Assembly (NCBI RefSeq): GCF_009730915.1 | Contig: NC_052475.1 | Location: 20,828,285 to 20,892,284 of the forward strand | Length of the DNA stretch: 64,000 bases | Direction: 5' to 3' | Origin: Dioscorea cayenensis subsp. rotundata | Lineage: Eukaryota; Streptophyta; Magnoliopsida; Dioscoreales; Dioscoreaceae | Shown here: positions 36,721 to 51,300 of the stretch, in pieces | Numbering within the stretch: position 1 is the stretch's first letter | Layout of the letters: each line of letters begins with the position of its first letter | The notes under the pieces: generated by a model | Database searches by the model: none | Told to the model about the DNA's origin: nothing | The model's input: only the letters and a program-made list of their open reading frames with translations | Program-made: the position numbers and the translations under genes

Positions 36721-38100
36721 GTGAAATTATTATAGAAGTTTGAAGGGTTGTCTTTGCAAAAAAAAGAAAAAAAAAGTGAAAGGGAAATTTATATGGTACG
36801 GAGTGAATTTTTTTGTGGGGAGTTATCCAGGAATGATAAATGTGACTACTTTATTTATTTCGTCGGAATTGAGGCGGGATTATTGGGTGGAATTTAAGAG
36901 TTTCACGTGGAGTCCGGGGAGGAGTTTTAGTTTGATGCCTCTCTACACCAGACCACGAGACTGCATTTAATGCATCTATTTTTGTATTCATTCAATTATT
37001 TATTTATACTCTCCAATCTCAAAAACTGACAGAATATTTTTTTATGACATAAAAAAACCGGAAAGAGTATATAATTTAATTTATTATTTTATTTATAAAA
37101 TAATTGAAGAGGTTTTTGTTATATAGTATTCCCAGTGAATAATTGAATTTTACTTATTAAAAAAAGTTGGTTTATTTGTTAAGGTAATTTTTAAAAAAAT
37201 AATAATAATAAATACTTTTTAATATTTAATGAGGGAATAATTCAAAATGAAATCAAGATTTGATTATGTTTTATCATTTATTCTTTATATATTATAGGTT
37301 AAAATATTAAAAAAAATTATTTTTTTTGTTTTTTTAATTTTTTTAATATAACATCGGCTGTTTTTAGTCTTGTATCTACATATTTATGTATTTTTAGCCC
37401 TATCAATTAATGGATTTGACTTTTTGATCTTTTTCTAGTTAATGAATTGAAAGATAAAAAAAAATAAATTTTATATTAAAAAAAATTAAAATGATAAAAA
37501 ATGTAAAATAAATATATTATTTTGATATTTATATTTATATTATATATAATATAAATATAAATTGATAGTTTATCATAAAAAAATAATAATTAATTTTTTA
37601 TATAAATTAATAAATTGAGACAATTTATTAGACGAATGAGTTATATTTTGTGCGAGGATCATCTTGTTCAAGGAAGGGTGTCCGAGGAATCATCTCTTTA
37701 TTTATTATTGCTCCTCCTTTGATGTAACTGTTTCTTCAAACCTCACATATCTACTTTAGATGTTACTCTAATTTTTAACTTAAATTTTATCAATATGTAG
37801 TGTAGTTTTTTTCCCTGTTCACTAGAGCGATAGCTTAATACTTGACTCTCATAATAAAAGTTGAGAAATAAAAAAAGAAAGTGTTTTGGTTAGCATTGTC
37901 TAACGTTATTTAAAATTATTCCCTCATAATGTTATGAATTTTTAAATTATCAAATTTATTCGTTTATTGTAATTTTTATTTTTTTTGTCTAGATTTTGCG
38001 TAATAATGATTAACCATGTGTTAAGACTCAACTAGATAGTGGAGAAAAAAAAAACCTAGGCTAAAGTGAAAAAAATACTTGGATAATAAAAATAATTTAA

Positions 38101-38137
<37 letters not shown>

Positions 38138-41100
38138 CTTAAGTGTTAGATATTATATATATATATATGAGTATTAGATTTAATAGTTTATATTAATTAT
38201 ATGGGTGTTAGTGTGTCACGTCTTGGTACTGTAATAACTACTATAGAACTGTATCTATGAAATCAACACTCAATTTTTTGTGTAAGTAGGATAAAAATTA
38301 TTTATTTATTTACTTAATTTAAAATTTTAGGATTTCTTTTTACCCGAATTAAAATACTCTTTTTGTTTTTTTTATCTGTCCAAATTCATGTTCATTTTTA
38401 TTGATCATTTTCTAACATTAAGAAACATTTATTATTTTTTTAAATTTATCTAAAAATATTTTATTTTAATTTTTTTAAAATTAAATATGGGAGAAAAATA
38501 TAACGATATAAATTAAGAGTAATTTAAAGTAAATGTTATGAAATAACTAGTTTCTATTAGTTATGACAGATAGAAAAGGTCCGGAGGAGTATTTGATTAA
38601 ATTGGGAAACATTTTCTTTGGTCTAGTCTTTCAATGAGAGGGTTAATAAAGCTAGGTTTTATTTTGGTTTTATTTGCTTTGCTTTCTCCAAAGTGATAAC
38701 TGATAAGATGATGGGTCTTGTTCAAAGTGGTCAATATTCAAAAAAAAAAAATAAAAAGGTTCAATTATTCTCTTAAAACGGTTTCATTGGATAAATTAAA
38801 GAGATTATTGTCTTAATTACAAAAAGAGAATCGACTAGTTAATTCTGAATGGAATCAAAGGATAATTTTGTTATTTGCATTTCTAAAATAAAAGATTTTT
38901 TAAAACTAATGAATTTTACGAGGGTGGGAAAAAAATTATAGATATTTAAATGAAATTAAAACCCAGATTTTTCTTTTTAGATTTCTAAATTTAAAAAAAT
39001 TTAATTAAATTATTAAAAAGATTAAAACTAATAAAATTTAAAATAAATTAATTTAGATATGAAAGCCATTTTTTTAAAAAACAACTGAAATAGTGGTCTT
39101 CGACTTGGCAATAGATGTGGGGGCATGTCGGGAATAATTTTTGGCTGGACTGTGACATAGATGGCAGACCAGGCGGGGGCATTTCCGGAAGAGACAGGAA
39201 CATGTTTTCTATAGTTTTTATTATATATATATATTGTTAAACTCTATCCATTCTTCATTGACAACACCATAATAATAAAAAATAATAAAAAGTACGAACA
39301 TTATTCCATAATAATAAATTATATTTTTTTACAAATTTTATTTTAATGAGATGTGATTTTACCTATGTGCCCCTATAATTATATATAAAAATTCAATATG
39401 AAATTACAATTCCCCTCCAAGGGTAAAATAGTAAAAATCCTTAAAAATTGACAAATATAAATATTTAATATTTTCTTAAGGGGAAAATAACAATAATAAA
39501 ATATGAATAAAAAAAAGAAATATGAAAAAGATCAGGATATGAAATTGATGGAGAGTCCACATCCATCAATGCATCCAAAATATATATATATATATATATA
39601 TAAGTGGAAAAGGATGAAAGAGGGAAAAGGAAAAGGACAATGGAGATGGGAGAAGGATGGACCTCTAATCTTATCCAAAAATATCTCAACTACCCTTTCA
39701 CATGTTGCACAAATGGATCCATTTCCTTTGTTCAAATGACCATACTACCCTTTTCCATAATTTTATTAAATTTTATATATTTTAAATATTGACTCAATTA
39801 TTCTCGGATTTTGTTTGGATCCAAAAATAATTTTTTTTAAAAAATGAGGGAAGTTATAGTATTTGAATATTAAATTAGAAGGAAAAGAGAGGAAATTGAA
39901 GGGAGGATTAAATAATCTTTAGATAGTCAAATTTTAGTAAAAAATAAAATAAAAGATTGTCTGCTAAATTTTGTTTAGTTACAAAAAAAATATATAATAA
40001 TATGATTTATCAATTATAATTTTATTATAAAATAAAATTTATGCATTAATTAAAAAAATTTGAAGGTATTGTAATCAAGCAAAATTATATATATTTTTTT
40101 ATTTTATCTTTTGGCACCCCAGTGATCAAAAAAGGAGGTTCCGTTAAAGTTAACATTTTTTTTTTCATTCACTAAATTAAAAAAATTTAACAAAATTGAA
40201 GCAAAGTTCATTTTGACCATTCTGAAGTCTGAACCATCGTTTTTTTAAACTGACATCTTGATCTTGTGTGCGAAAAAATTAATAAAGTAATATTTAAAAT
40301 ATTTGTTTTAAAATATATTGTAGTCAAATATTTTTATGAGCCATTAAATATTTTTTTAAATATTAGCATTAATATATTATACGACACTAATTTGAAAATA
40401 AAAGTATTTACAAAATTATGTTCGATCAAATTTCAATTCAATTTGGATGAAGTCAAAAAAGTGATGTATGAATACGTCCAAATTCTTTTGTCTTATAACT
40501 AAAATAATATTAATTGAATTATTATTTTTTTAACTTAATAATAAAAAAACTGCACTAATATCATTAATATTAATGTTAATTTTCTAAAAATTAATTAAAT
40601 CATCTAGAAAAATTTTCATTATATTTTTGGGTGGCCGGTGGGAGATTTATGTAGTAGATTAAGGGTAAAATTATAAACAATGAGATCTTTTCTCATTTTC
40701 TAATGTTATGTTAAATAAATTAATTATAAAAATAAAAAATAAATAAATTAGATTGAATTTGTTAAAAAACATTTGAGAGGAGATTTATTTAGATTTGGAA
40801 ATTTCATGTTCATCTTTTTCAAAAGAAATTTCAAAATCTCATTAAATCTTTATTAACTTTTTTGCTTTTTCTTTATCTCCTTGAGCGTATTACCATTGAA
40901 AAAAAAACAATTTTTATTGAAAATAGAAAAACAAACTTTAATCATATCATCCACCAAATATATTTCATTAACAATAGGGATTAATCCAAATGATAAATGC
41001 TTTGATTGTTTAAATAACTGTTTTCAAATTCAAATATTTATGTATATACAAAATACAAAAGATTAATTTTTCTAAAGCTCTCAATACAGCATTCTTATTA

Positions 41101-41514
41101 GTTTAGATCCATGACAATTAAAAAACCAGTGAATTAAATACTTGAAAAGGTGAAAATTCATGGTTAAATTTTCATTTTCATTCATGTACCATTTATAAAC
41201 TTTAATTCTATGGGATTAGAAAAACAAATATGCCCAAGGTTTTGTAAGTCATTCAAATCAAATGAAGTGATAGATACTCTAATCATTAATATTTCTTGTT
41301 TTACTTTCACTAGAAACCAATTTAACTTTTCTTTAATTTGATTAGAAACGAACTAGCATCATAGACCATTTCTTGACATTTGAAAGAGATGATAGTTGAA
41401 ATTCACATCTTAATTACATCATTTGATGTATAGAGCAGGATTATATGAAAGGGAGACACCATGTCAGATTATATTCTTTTGTAATTATAAATCACCACAT
41501 CAGACTAAGTAGAG
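36721..41514. other. AT-rich intergenic region
   Basis: Nearly 5 kb without a recognisable gene. Visible items are a (CT)n(AT)n tract at 38100-38137, a (TA)n tract at 39582-39602, small GC-richer islands at 36850-36960 (with tcacgtgg) and 39110-39210 (gggggcat repeated twice), and otherwise A/T-rich filler. The remaining open frames are short and lack codon structure. Confidence 0.6.
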
Positions 41515-41838
41515 GTTTTAAATGACGTGGATGACAAGTTGGCATCCACGTTATTTTTTTTATAAACTTTAAATTCAAATCATATAAATCTCTAAATTTT
41601 AAAATTTAAACCCTACCTAAAACCCTAAAAATCATATACCCAAAATTCTAAAGCCTAAACCCTAAATCCGAAACTCTAAATAGTAAACCGCAAACCTTGC
41701 GGTTTACAATTTAGGAGTTCAGGAGGGAGTGTTCGGTTTAGCATTTACAAGTTTAGATAATAAAAAAATTATTATTTTTTTAAAAAAAGATAAAATTCTA
41801 TTATGACAACTTATGATTTGAAGTGATAAAATCTTCTA
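41515..41838. mobile_element. Foldback/MITE related to the element near 13.0-13.5 kb
   Basis: Begins aaatgacgtggatgacaag-ttggcatccacg and continues with ataaactttaaattc and then a series of aaaccctaaa-like units, the same order as in 13042-13300. Its centre is a hairpin: gtaaaccgcaa (41683-41693) and ttgcggtttac (41697-41707) pair perfectly over 11 bases with a 3-base loop, and pairing extends outward with one mismatch. No coding capacity. Confidence 0.6.
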
Positions 41839-41840
41839 GG

Positions 41841-41913
41841 GAGCGTGATCAGGGGGAATCGAACTCGCGTCTCTCCCAATGAGGGAACCTGGGTACTACT
41901 AGGCTACAAGCTC
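41841..41913 (-). repeat. tRNA-like sequence, SINE head or tRNA pseudogene
   Basis: 73 bases on the minus strand with a near-complete acceptor stem (gagcttg/cacgctc, one mismatch), a D stem gcct/aggt, an A box tagcctagtagt and a B box agttcgattcc. The anticodon stem is mismatched, the base before the anticodon is A rather than T, and the T stem does not pair. It abuts the foldback element. This is more like the 5' module of a tRNA-derived SINE or a decayed tRNA than a working gene. Confidence 0.6.
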
Positions 41914-43834
41914 GTTGATAACATCATCAAACATTATATAAATTTTTTATTTATTTATTTTTTATTATTGAAAGAACCTCTTTTTAAAAAACTAGAGGCT
42001 CCCAAAAACCATATAGCAAAAACAGGGGATAATATTAAATTTTAAAATAGATGCGAATGGGTATATTAAACTCATAGTAAGCATCAATTTGTAAATTCTA
42101 TATTTAATAATAATAAAAAAAAAGGGTACTATGGTTAGCTTAAATAAGGAAGCCTTGAGAAAACTATTTGGGAACGTGCATATGGAATGGTGTGGCTTTG
42201 TAGTGTGCCTACCCAACAATGTTCTTATTTTAAGTTTAAAAAACAATTAATTAGTACCCAATCCTTGAACTAATCACAATTAGTATACCACCATCCTTTT
42301 CCCATGAGACATGGTTCATTTGCTACCCTTGATTAGCTATTTTATATATATACCTATAATAATGTTGTAAGGGGTTTAGGCTTTGTCCTTAAGTGATTTT
42401 ATGTTTTGAGAAATTTGCAAATAAAGCCTTCTAAAAGTGGATAGCTATGTTTGTCACTCATGTAAAAAATATGTTACATGTTCATGTATTAAAGTCATAT
42501 AAAAAAAACCTATTTAGTTGATACTCACAAACAGGGGGACAGATTACACCAATTATTAAGTTATGTCCGGTTGAGTGAAATTTAAATATTATATAATTCT
42601 CATCCTAAATTTAATTAGAAAAAAATATTATTTTAAATATTCTATTAATTTTTATAAAATGGATACGACACGAATTCAATAAAATTTAAAAATATCATTA
42701 TTCATTGGTGGTGAAAGAAGACTAATATAGAGAAACCTGTAAGAGCGTTAGTCGCACTTAAGAGATGATTACAAACTATGAATCATCTATTCTCAATGTC
42801 ATTAGAGTATTGGAGTGCTTAGAATGATTTGATTGGGTTTAGTACAGGAGATTGTCACATGATAAACAAAAATGAGTCAAAGAAGTCAAGACTTCACTTG
42901 AATGTTGGTATATTTTTATAAATAAACATATAAATATAGTAATTCAATTTACATTAAATCTAATTATTTCCTTATTCCTCCAACCAAATGCTATCCAATA
43001 TATAATTTTAGTAAATAATTTGAAATTCAAGTAATGGTATGATTAAGTAAACTATTGTTGTTGAGAGTTAAATAAAAAATTATTCCAAACTTGCATTTTG
43101 GAGCTCTTTTTATGTCCTTGGTTTTCAAATCCTACTCAATGCCTTTGAATTATTAGGGTTACAATTGGACCATAAGGACATTTTAATTATGTGTGGGTTT
43201 GCCTTGTCAATCAAAACACAAATGCTTGACAATTAATTAGCCTAACAAGAATCATTATCAATGTGAAAATGACAAATAATATGATGTTTGGAATCATTAT
43301 CATTAACATCTAGTTTTTATCATGATATATTTTAAAAAAAACCTATATAATTTTATGTATTAATATAAGTATATGAAAAAAGAAAAGGAAGAAAACTCAA
43401 AATAGATCTTGAATATCTTATATGAAAGAGACATGGCTTTTTCAAAGTGTAGCATACAAGCAAAAGTTATTTTAATATTCATTAACTATTAATTATAGTG
43501 TGTTAAAGAGAGAGAGGGTGAAGGTTTTTTTTTAAAAAAATTTAATTTAATTTTTATTTTTTGAGAAAAATTTCGAAATTTGGGAAATTATGATTGTGGG
43601 TTTTGCTAGCCCTCATAATTTGAAGAAAAAATTTTAAACTAATGAAAAAAAAAAATCAATATTAGCTAAAACTAGAAAATAATAGTTAAAGCTAGATGCC
43701 GACCTCATGCATCTTTATAGGGAGAATAATCTAGTATTGTCTAAGCTTATTATATTGCAAAAGGAAAGATGGAGAATATAAGAAGTCCGTTCATATTATT
43801 CAAATTTTTTTAAAAAAAATTATAATTTTTAAAA
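41914..43834. other. AT-rich intergenic region
   Basis: No gene, transposon terminus or tandem repeat recognised; short frames only. Confidence 0.6.
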
Positions 43835-44166
43835 AATATATTGTTATTTTTTTTATTTTCAAAATATTTAATACAATTTTTAAAAATGTGAATAAGAACG
43901 TACAACTCTATTATTTAAATAAAATTATTTATTCTTATCTTTGTAAATGAAAAATGTGTTTTTAACATTATTTTTAAATGTATGGTATAATTTTTTAATA
44001 AATATATTGTTATTTTTTTATATTTTCAAAATATTTAATACAATTTTTAAAAATGTGAATAAGAACGTACAACTCTATTATTTAAATAAAAATTCTTTTA
44101 TTCTTATCTTTGTAAATGAAAAATATGTGTTTTTAACATTATTTTTAATGTATGGTATTTCATATA
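43835..44166. repeat. 166-base tandem duplication
   Basis: Two adjacent copies (43835-44000 and 44001-44166) share aatatattgttat at their start and gaataagaacgtacaactct in the middle, differing by a few substitutions and small indels. High similarity points to a fairly recent local duplication. Confidence 0.85.
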
Positions 44167-47100
44167 GGATGTTCCATGGATGTGACATTTTATGTGACAT
44201 CATAACCATACGTGAAATACATTTTATATATAGACGAAACGTCAACTAGGTACAATAAAAATTAGAAAGGGTATAGTATAAATTAGGGAGAGTATAGTGT
44301 AAATTAGGAAAATAGATGAAGAGATCAATCGGTTGATGGATTGGACGGTTCAGATTGTTTGAGTTGAAGATTAGGAAAGGTACAGTACACATTAGAGAGA
44401 AAAATACTTTTGAATGTCTTGTTGTTTATAAATATAGTATTACTATTTAGTTGAAGAGTATCAATAAAATAATCCAACGACGGATGATTAGAGAGAGAAA
44501 TTATTTTAATATTATTGTTGAATTTGCAACACCGACAATAATACATAATACTACATAAGTTCTTTTTAAAATATAGGGATCAAAATGAATATTAGAATTG
44601 AAATGTATTTAAACTTTTTAAAAAATAATAATAAATTTTTAACAATAAAGAAGAATAAAAACTCTTTCTAGACCTTGACAATTAAATGATCAAGACTAAT
44701 GAATCAAAGAAGAGGACTTCAATTGGAAAAGAAGAAAGCTACAAATTAAATGCTTAATTCTGGTCCATTTGGTTGACAATAGCACTCACGAATTACAAGC
44801 GTGAGCAAGAACGATGGCAATAGATTGGACACTACGACTATTTACTTTTTAAAAAATATTAAAAAATAAATGAATAAATGTAGGAAAATAAAGAAAATAA
44901 AGCTCATAAAAAGTAATAAGAATTATCTAAATATTAAATTCTAAGTATGCTTCGAATAGAAATGTAAAAGAATTTTTAAGCAAGTGATGATGACCTTGAT
45001 GAACTAATGAAAATTTTGATTTAAGAAAGTGTTTATGTTGTAAATCTTATTTATTAATTTGGAATTTATTTGAAATTTAAAAATTATAAAAATTTGTTAT
45101 TTTCCTAATATTATTAGTTTTCTTTTAAATAAAAAATAAAAAAACAAAATTTCCATTCAATTGTAAAAGCCAAATCATTCACTTATGTTAGCTAGGTCCT
45201 CATATTTTAAAATCACAAAACAAGTAGTTTTTTTTTTTCTCCCATTAATACTCTCTTTATTCAAAATATATATATATATATTTTATTTTATATTAAAAAT
45301 ATACTTTAAAGTAAAATGAAGATTTGACAAGAGTTATATGCAACACTTTTTCTTTTCAAAAAATCTATGTGCTACTTGTGCATTCATAATTACAATTGGA
45401 AAACAAACAATTATAAAAAAAAACAATAAGGGAGAAAAAAAAAGAAAGAGAATATCTTGTTATTTGATCCTAATCTTGATTATTGAAAAAGTTAATCAAA
45501 CAGAGTAGGGTTAAAGGGTAAAAAGTAAAGCTAAAAGTATAGACATGCAATAAAAATTATTCCTTAATTCAAGGCACAAAACAAGGATCAAGACAAAAGA
45601 ATAATAATCAATTAAAACTATCCATAATGCTCCTCTCATGACCAACATCAAAGACTAAGATAATTGCTACTTTAAAATTTTGATGACAATTAAGGGAAGA
45701 GTATGGCCAATTAATTGACTTTGTGTGAGAGATTAAATTGGGACAAGATATTGTCTACTTGGTGCTCCTCCTCAAAGTCAGGAGAGTGACATTTATATAC
45801 ATTGTTAGGGTTTTTATTTTTCATTATATATCAACACCAATAACATCACTATCTCCACTACCACCACCATCATCTTCAAAGTAGTGTAAATTTATAATAT
45901 AATAATCCTACAATTAGGCTTATGAATGGACTTTTTAGGGCTTTTTTTAAAAAAAAAGAAAAAAAAAAAGAAAAGAAAAGCATTTTATGCTTCTTCCAAC
46001 AACCACTAATTATCTCTACTTTTAATTACTACATATATATATATATATATATATATACAGTTGGAATTAAATTACACTAATTTGTCATAAAAGAAAAACA
46101 CCCACTTGTTATGATAAACTTGTCCTGAAGGGGCGGTTATTGTAAAGTATTGGTCAAGGTAAGTGATGATAGGTATAGGTTATGAATGCCAAATTACTTT
46201 ATCATAATTATACCCGGGGGATAATATTATTTTGTAAGGTCATTTTCAAAAAATAAAATAAAATAATATCTTTATCAGCTGTTACTGTCAAATACTGTAT
46301 ATAGACAAGTGCTCATAAGCACAAATAAAAGGGATTTTTTTTTTATAAAAAAAACACACAAATAAATATGAAGAACAAATAAAGGGGGAACAAAGTTCCA
46401 TGTTAATACCCTCCTTGGCACAAATAGTTCACAAGGTATATATATAAAGCATGAATACAAATAAACAATATGATAAAATATAAAAACAAAATGCAATAGA
46501 AAAGTCGACCTGAATCAAAGATTAAGGGTTCAAAATCTGCGACTTATCTACATTTCTCATATTAAAAAAAAACAAAAAAAAAAAAACACATTAGTATAAG
46601 CATTTCTGATATGTTAATCTAATAAATAGCACAATAAACTAAATGAATTAATAATAAAAATAAAAAAAATCTTAAAACAGTTTTCATGTTGAATGTCTCA
46701 ATCTTAGCACCTGTAAATTCTAATCACAACCACAGCTTGGCTGGTCCACACCACAAACAAAGAGACTGACAAAACCTAGCTATTCTGTATTCCCTGATAA
46801 AAATCTTATCCAGGATTCTGAGCATTAAGGACCTCAGTTCAAGCTTCATAAGCAGGAGAATCATAAGAAAGAAAGATAAAACTTCAAAACAAGTATGTCA
46901 CAAGTTATAGGGTACCAAAATAAAGAATCAAATACAAATGTCACAACATAGTTGTCCTCTTTCCTACTTGATAACCAAAAGTACAAGGATTTCAAAAACA
47001 ACATCACAGATGAGCTTGTTTAAAGCTTGCATCACTAGTTCCACCTAACAAGTGTTGCTAGCATTCTTATAAAAAAGTAAAAGGCAAAGACTTGATAAGA

Positions 47101-48357
47101 ATAACATTTGATTCTCAGAAAAAGAAAATCAGCAGCTATATATGCATATCTATTCTATACTACATATAGAAGTAGTAGCACTATCTTTGCAATTCATTAG
47201 CTCTTTCAGATTTCAAATTCAAATGATAATAAGATAAGGTTGATATCACTATAATATGAAAATGAAAATGTGGGCATCTTGATTAGTGCAACATCACCAT
47301 CAAGCTATCACAATGTCCATATCTATCATTCATCTCTTCACCTAATACTAGCATATATATGATTTAACAAGAGGTCTTGAAGAATACAAAGTGACACTAT
47401 CTGAAATAATGGACGTTAGCAATGTTAATGTTACAGAAGAATAGAAGTGACAGACCATTGCCTAGTCAAATTGTTGTAATACTGTAATAGTCTTTGGTAC
47501 ACCTAATAAACTGCTTCATGCATTCCTAGCAAAAGATTGTAAATCATTTAGCATTTGCAGGGAATCAAATTCTCATGTTTTGGGTGAATGACATGGGAAC
47601 CTGATTCCCACTCAATGAAATAGTATTCTGATATGTTCCATTTTGTTCTGTAAGAAAAATGACCTTATATCTATCTATTTTACAATCTCCTCTCTTTTTG
47701 TACCTTATTGCAATTTACAATGTTCCTACATCTTGCCATCCTAACTTTCTCTAACTTATTAAAGTCTATATTTCCTTTTATCTTATCATGCCTCTCTTCC
47801 ATATCACTATAGTTCAAGCTCATCTTTCTCCATACACTTCACTATCTATCCTCTATCAACCATCCCATCACAATATTTCTTTGCCTCAAACGTAATTGAC
47901 CTTTTCATCTCCATTACCACAGAAGTTTTTCAAGCCATTTTTTTTTAATTAATTTCCACATTTAATTAAAATCAAATTTATCTAAGATAATTTTGTGTTA
48001 GTATTCATAAGAATCATAACATTACCTATCCTTCCCTTTCATTTGTGCTATGGTTTATTTTGTCCTTAACCTTAACCATCATCCAGAATGTAAACACTCA
48101 TGTATCATCAATACAAATAGCAAGCAGTCCAGATCACATAATTATAAATTAGCAAAAGTCATCAGAAGCAGCAAACATGAATTTCAAAATATATTTCTAA
48201 AAGATCTTAGCAAAGTAAATTGGTGCACATCGGTTTAAAGGAAAATGAGTTACAAATCAAAACCATAAGGTAACAGGAATGTCGAGTGTTGATGTACAAG
48301 GAGGCAGAACAGCATCCAGATGCAAAGTTCACACAAATGAGCAAAAACTCAAGCTGC
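44167..48357. other. Intergenic region and probable 3' end of the SNARE gene
   Basis: No coding exon recognised. Holds a (TA)n tract near 46031-46056 and an A/AG low-complexity tract at 45950-45980. At 44230-44400 there are short near-repeats of gtatagtRtaaattag. The last few hundred bases before 48358 probably include the 3' untranslated region of the minus-strand SNARE gene. Confidence 0.5.
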
Positions 48358-51300
48358 TTACTTCTTCAATACACTGTTCAAGGGGAAAGAATTCAGAATA
48401 ATCCAGATGTAAAATAAAAACCAATTATATTTAAAAAACTGGTCAAGAAAAATAAAATTTGATGGCAGTGCTGCAAATTCAATCATATACATCAGCATTA
48501 GTAGACTGTATAAAAAGGTTGCGAAGAATAGTTTAGGTATCATCAGACAGAATACATAAGTGGTTACAGGATAAGAAAGTGCAAGAAAAGGCTTGAGGAG
48601 AAGACATAAAATTAGACATCCATCATTCATTACGAACAAAGAAAAAATTTGGTCAAAGACAGGCTCAACACATTAAGATTAAAGAAATATAAGAAAATCT
48701 AAGGCAAGAACTTACTTATACAGATAAGCGGCAATTCCCAGAATAATGCATAGCAAGATAATATCAATACAGAAGTTCCGACTGGATCTCAACTGAAATG
48801 TGAAAAAGAAGTATACATCATTACTCAACATGGTTGCAAGGATGGCTTATGTACAGTCAGTTTGATCTATTAAATTAAAAAGAAAATACAAAATCAAGTA
48901 CCTGATTGACAGTTTCCTTGAGCCTCACATTAGTATTCTTCAGATCCGATGTGGCCTTGTCAACCTGCAATTAAAAAAATGGATTGATAACATTACATGA
49001 CCTAGTTTCACATCTTTCATATATTTAAGATTCTAAGACAAAAGTAGTAGGACTTCACCTTGGTGTCAATTTCATCCATCAAAGGGACTTGCCTGTCCAA
49101 CTCCTGCACAGTTATGGTGAAGGATATGTGTTCTTCAATTGCAATCTTGAAGAAGAAGTGAAAGTAAATGGCTAACCTCATTCATGTCATGAGCCATGTT
49201 CTTCAATGTATCCAGTCCTTCAGCAATAACATCCAAACCTTGATCCTGCAAATCCACCACGCAATTTTATGAAATTGAGACAATAGATTTTTATATTTTT
49301 TATTTCACAGAAATGGAGAAAAGTAGAATTACGCCATTATTTGATTTGTCACTAGAATATCTGACTGTTCACAAAATACAGTTCAAAGTTTGACATGTAA
49401 ACATATAGTTATGTTTACAAAATTTATCAATTGGGAAACTTCCAATTCAAGCTAGAAAGATTTCCTGTTTGAAGGCTGAAAAATATGATTGGCTTGTAAA
49501 TAAATTCCATAGTCAGTGCCAATTGATAAATATTTGTGACCACTCTAATGAACGCCAGCATGAAGCTCTAACTAAAATGATATAGTGGGTACTAGTAGCA
49601 CTGTCATAGTTAATTGTTGCTAATCAGAATCCTGCAGGCTTTATTAATATGCGTGCTAAAAATTTATCTTTTACAAAGCAAACTTCAAGATGATGAGATA
49701 TTTAATTGAAACAAACCAAACAAGATAGTTTCATATCACCACACAACAAATACTCGCAGGCCAGGTTATCAGAACTTGCCTGTTTCAATCTCCTCATCTC
49801 ATATTCCTGCCTAAATTGACTGGATTCTTCAGTTTGATGAAAGTATTCACTCTCAAAATTTCCATCTGCAATTTGTTGAAGGAAGAAAAAGCTAAATATA
49901 CCCAGGCATATTACATATACAAGTCTGAAGCAATGCTCAATGAAAATGTCGATTTACACAAGAGGAGTGGGTATGTAAGAAATGTAAGAAACTGTCTTAG
50001 CAGCAAAATAACATCAGAGCCAAAAGCAAAAGTCCCACAACCTAAAAAGTAAGTATTAAATCTGCAGATAGATAAAAATCAACTCTTTATGGGCCAAATA
50101 TAGAACTGGAGTCAGGTCCAAACAGGGAATTCCTCAGAAATTTGAACCTTTGCTTTCTAAGTTTATAGAATGACTTGAACTCTCCACTATTTTACAAGAT
50201 GTCTACATGGAATCCTCAGTAACTATTTGTCTCAAACTACAAATTTAAACAAGTGAAGAGCATTTGTCTACGAGTACTCTGTCAATAATTCCAAAAAGAA
50301 ACTGAGCTATGAAAAGTATGCCTCCTTCTCTTTCACTTGATTTAGGACATTATAAATTTGGAGAAAGTAACTACAGATGATTGAATTATCAAGGATTTAG
50401 AAAGAAGAGGGCATTACAAATTTGGAGAGATCAACTACAGATGACTGAATTATCGAGCTGATTATCCAGCCAAAGGTGAAGAGATGTGAAGAACACATTA
50501 TCCATGAGTGAGGACTGGAAAAATAGAACAGTAAATGAAGAGCAGAAGTTCTTCAGATGAGATGAGCAAATAAGCTATACTAGTAATGATAAATCTAGTT
50601 TCATAGCAAGCATACAGTTGATGAAAACATCACCCAGATTGCAAAAATGGAGCAAAACCAAGTTAAATAGGTCATCACCTGAAGTAGAATCAAATCTGAT
50701 CTCCGTGCGAGATGCTGAAGCTGTCCAACCTCCTGCCTGTTTTGCTCCAGTAGCACTCCCATCAGGAATAGACTGAATTCTATCTGGTAAGGCAAGAACC
50801 AAGTCATTACGAGCTCCAAGTTCTTCCCCAGAAAGTCCTTTGACCTGCAACAATTTGCATCAACATTTAATAACATGAGAATGAAAAGCACAAGATGAAT
50901 TACTCATTTCCCTTCACAGTTGCTCCAAAAACTACAACCAAAGAAATGATTGCATATACTAGTCATGAAGTCAAGCAAAACTTAGTCAAATAACTCACTA
51001 TAAGAACCTAATGAAGTATTTTTAACTAATCTAGCAAATTTTGAAACAATGTGACCAAAAACTGAAGCAATTTTCAGTTGCATAATTTTCCGAGTACACA
51101 TGCTGAAATTTGTCATTCCTTGAGGGGTGCATCTGTGTAAAATATGAAAGAAGAACTTCCACAATTGCATCCAATAAATGAAGTAACAAATGCAAGGTAT
51201 AAGTCTACGATTTTTCACCCAATAATCAAATTTACAAAAGAAAAAAAAAACCTGCAATTCCAATTTATTTGCATCAAAGTTCAAAATAATCATCCAGAAA

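Noticed and set aside
41841..41913. Functional tRNA gene on the minus strand
   Set aside because: Anticodon stem mismatched, U33 absent and T stem unpaired.
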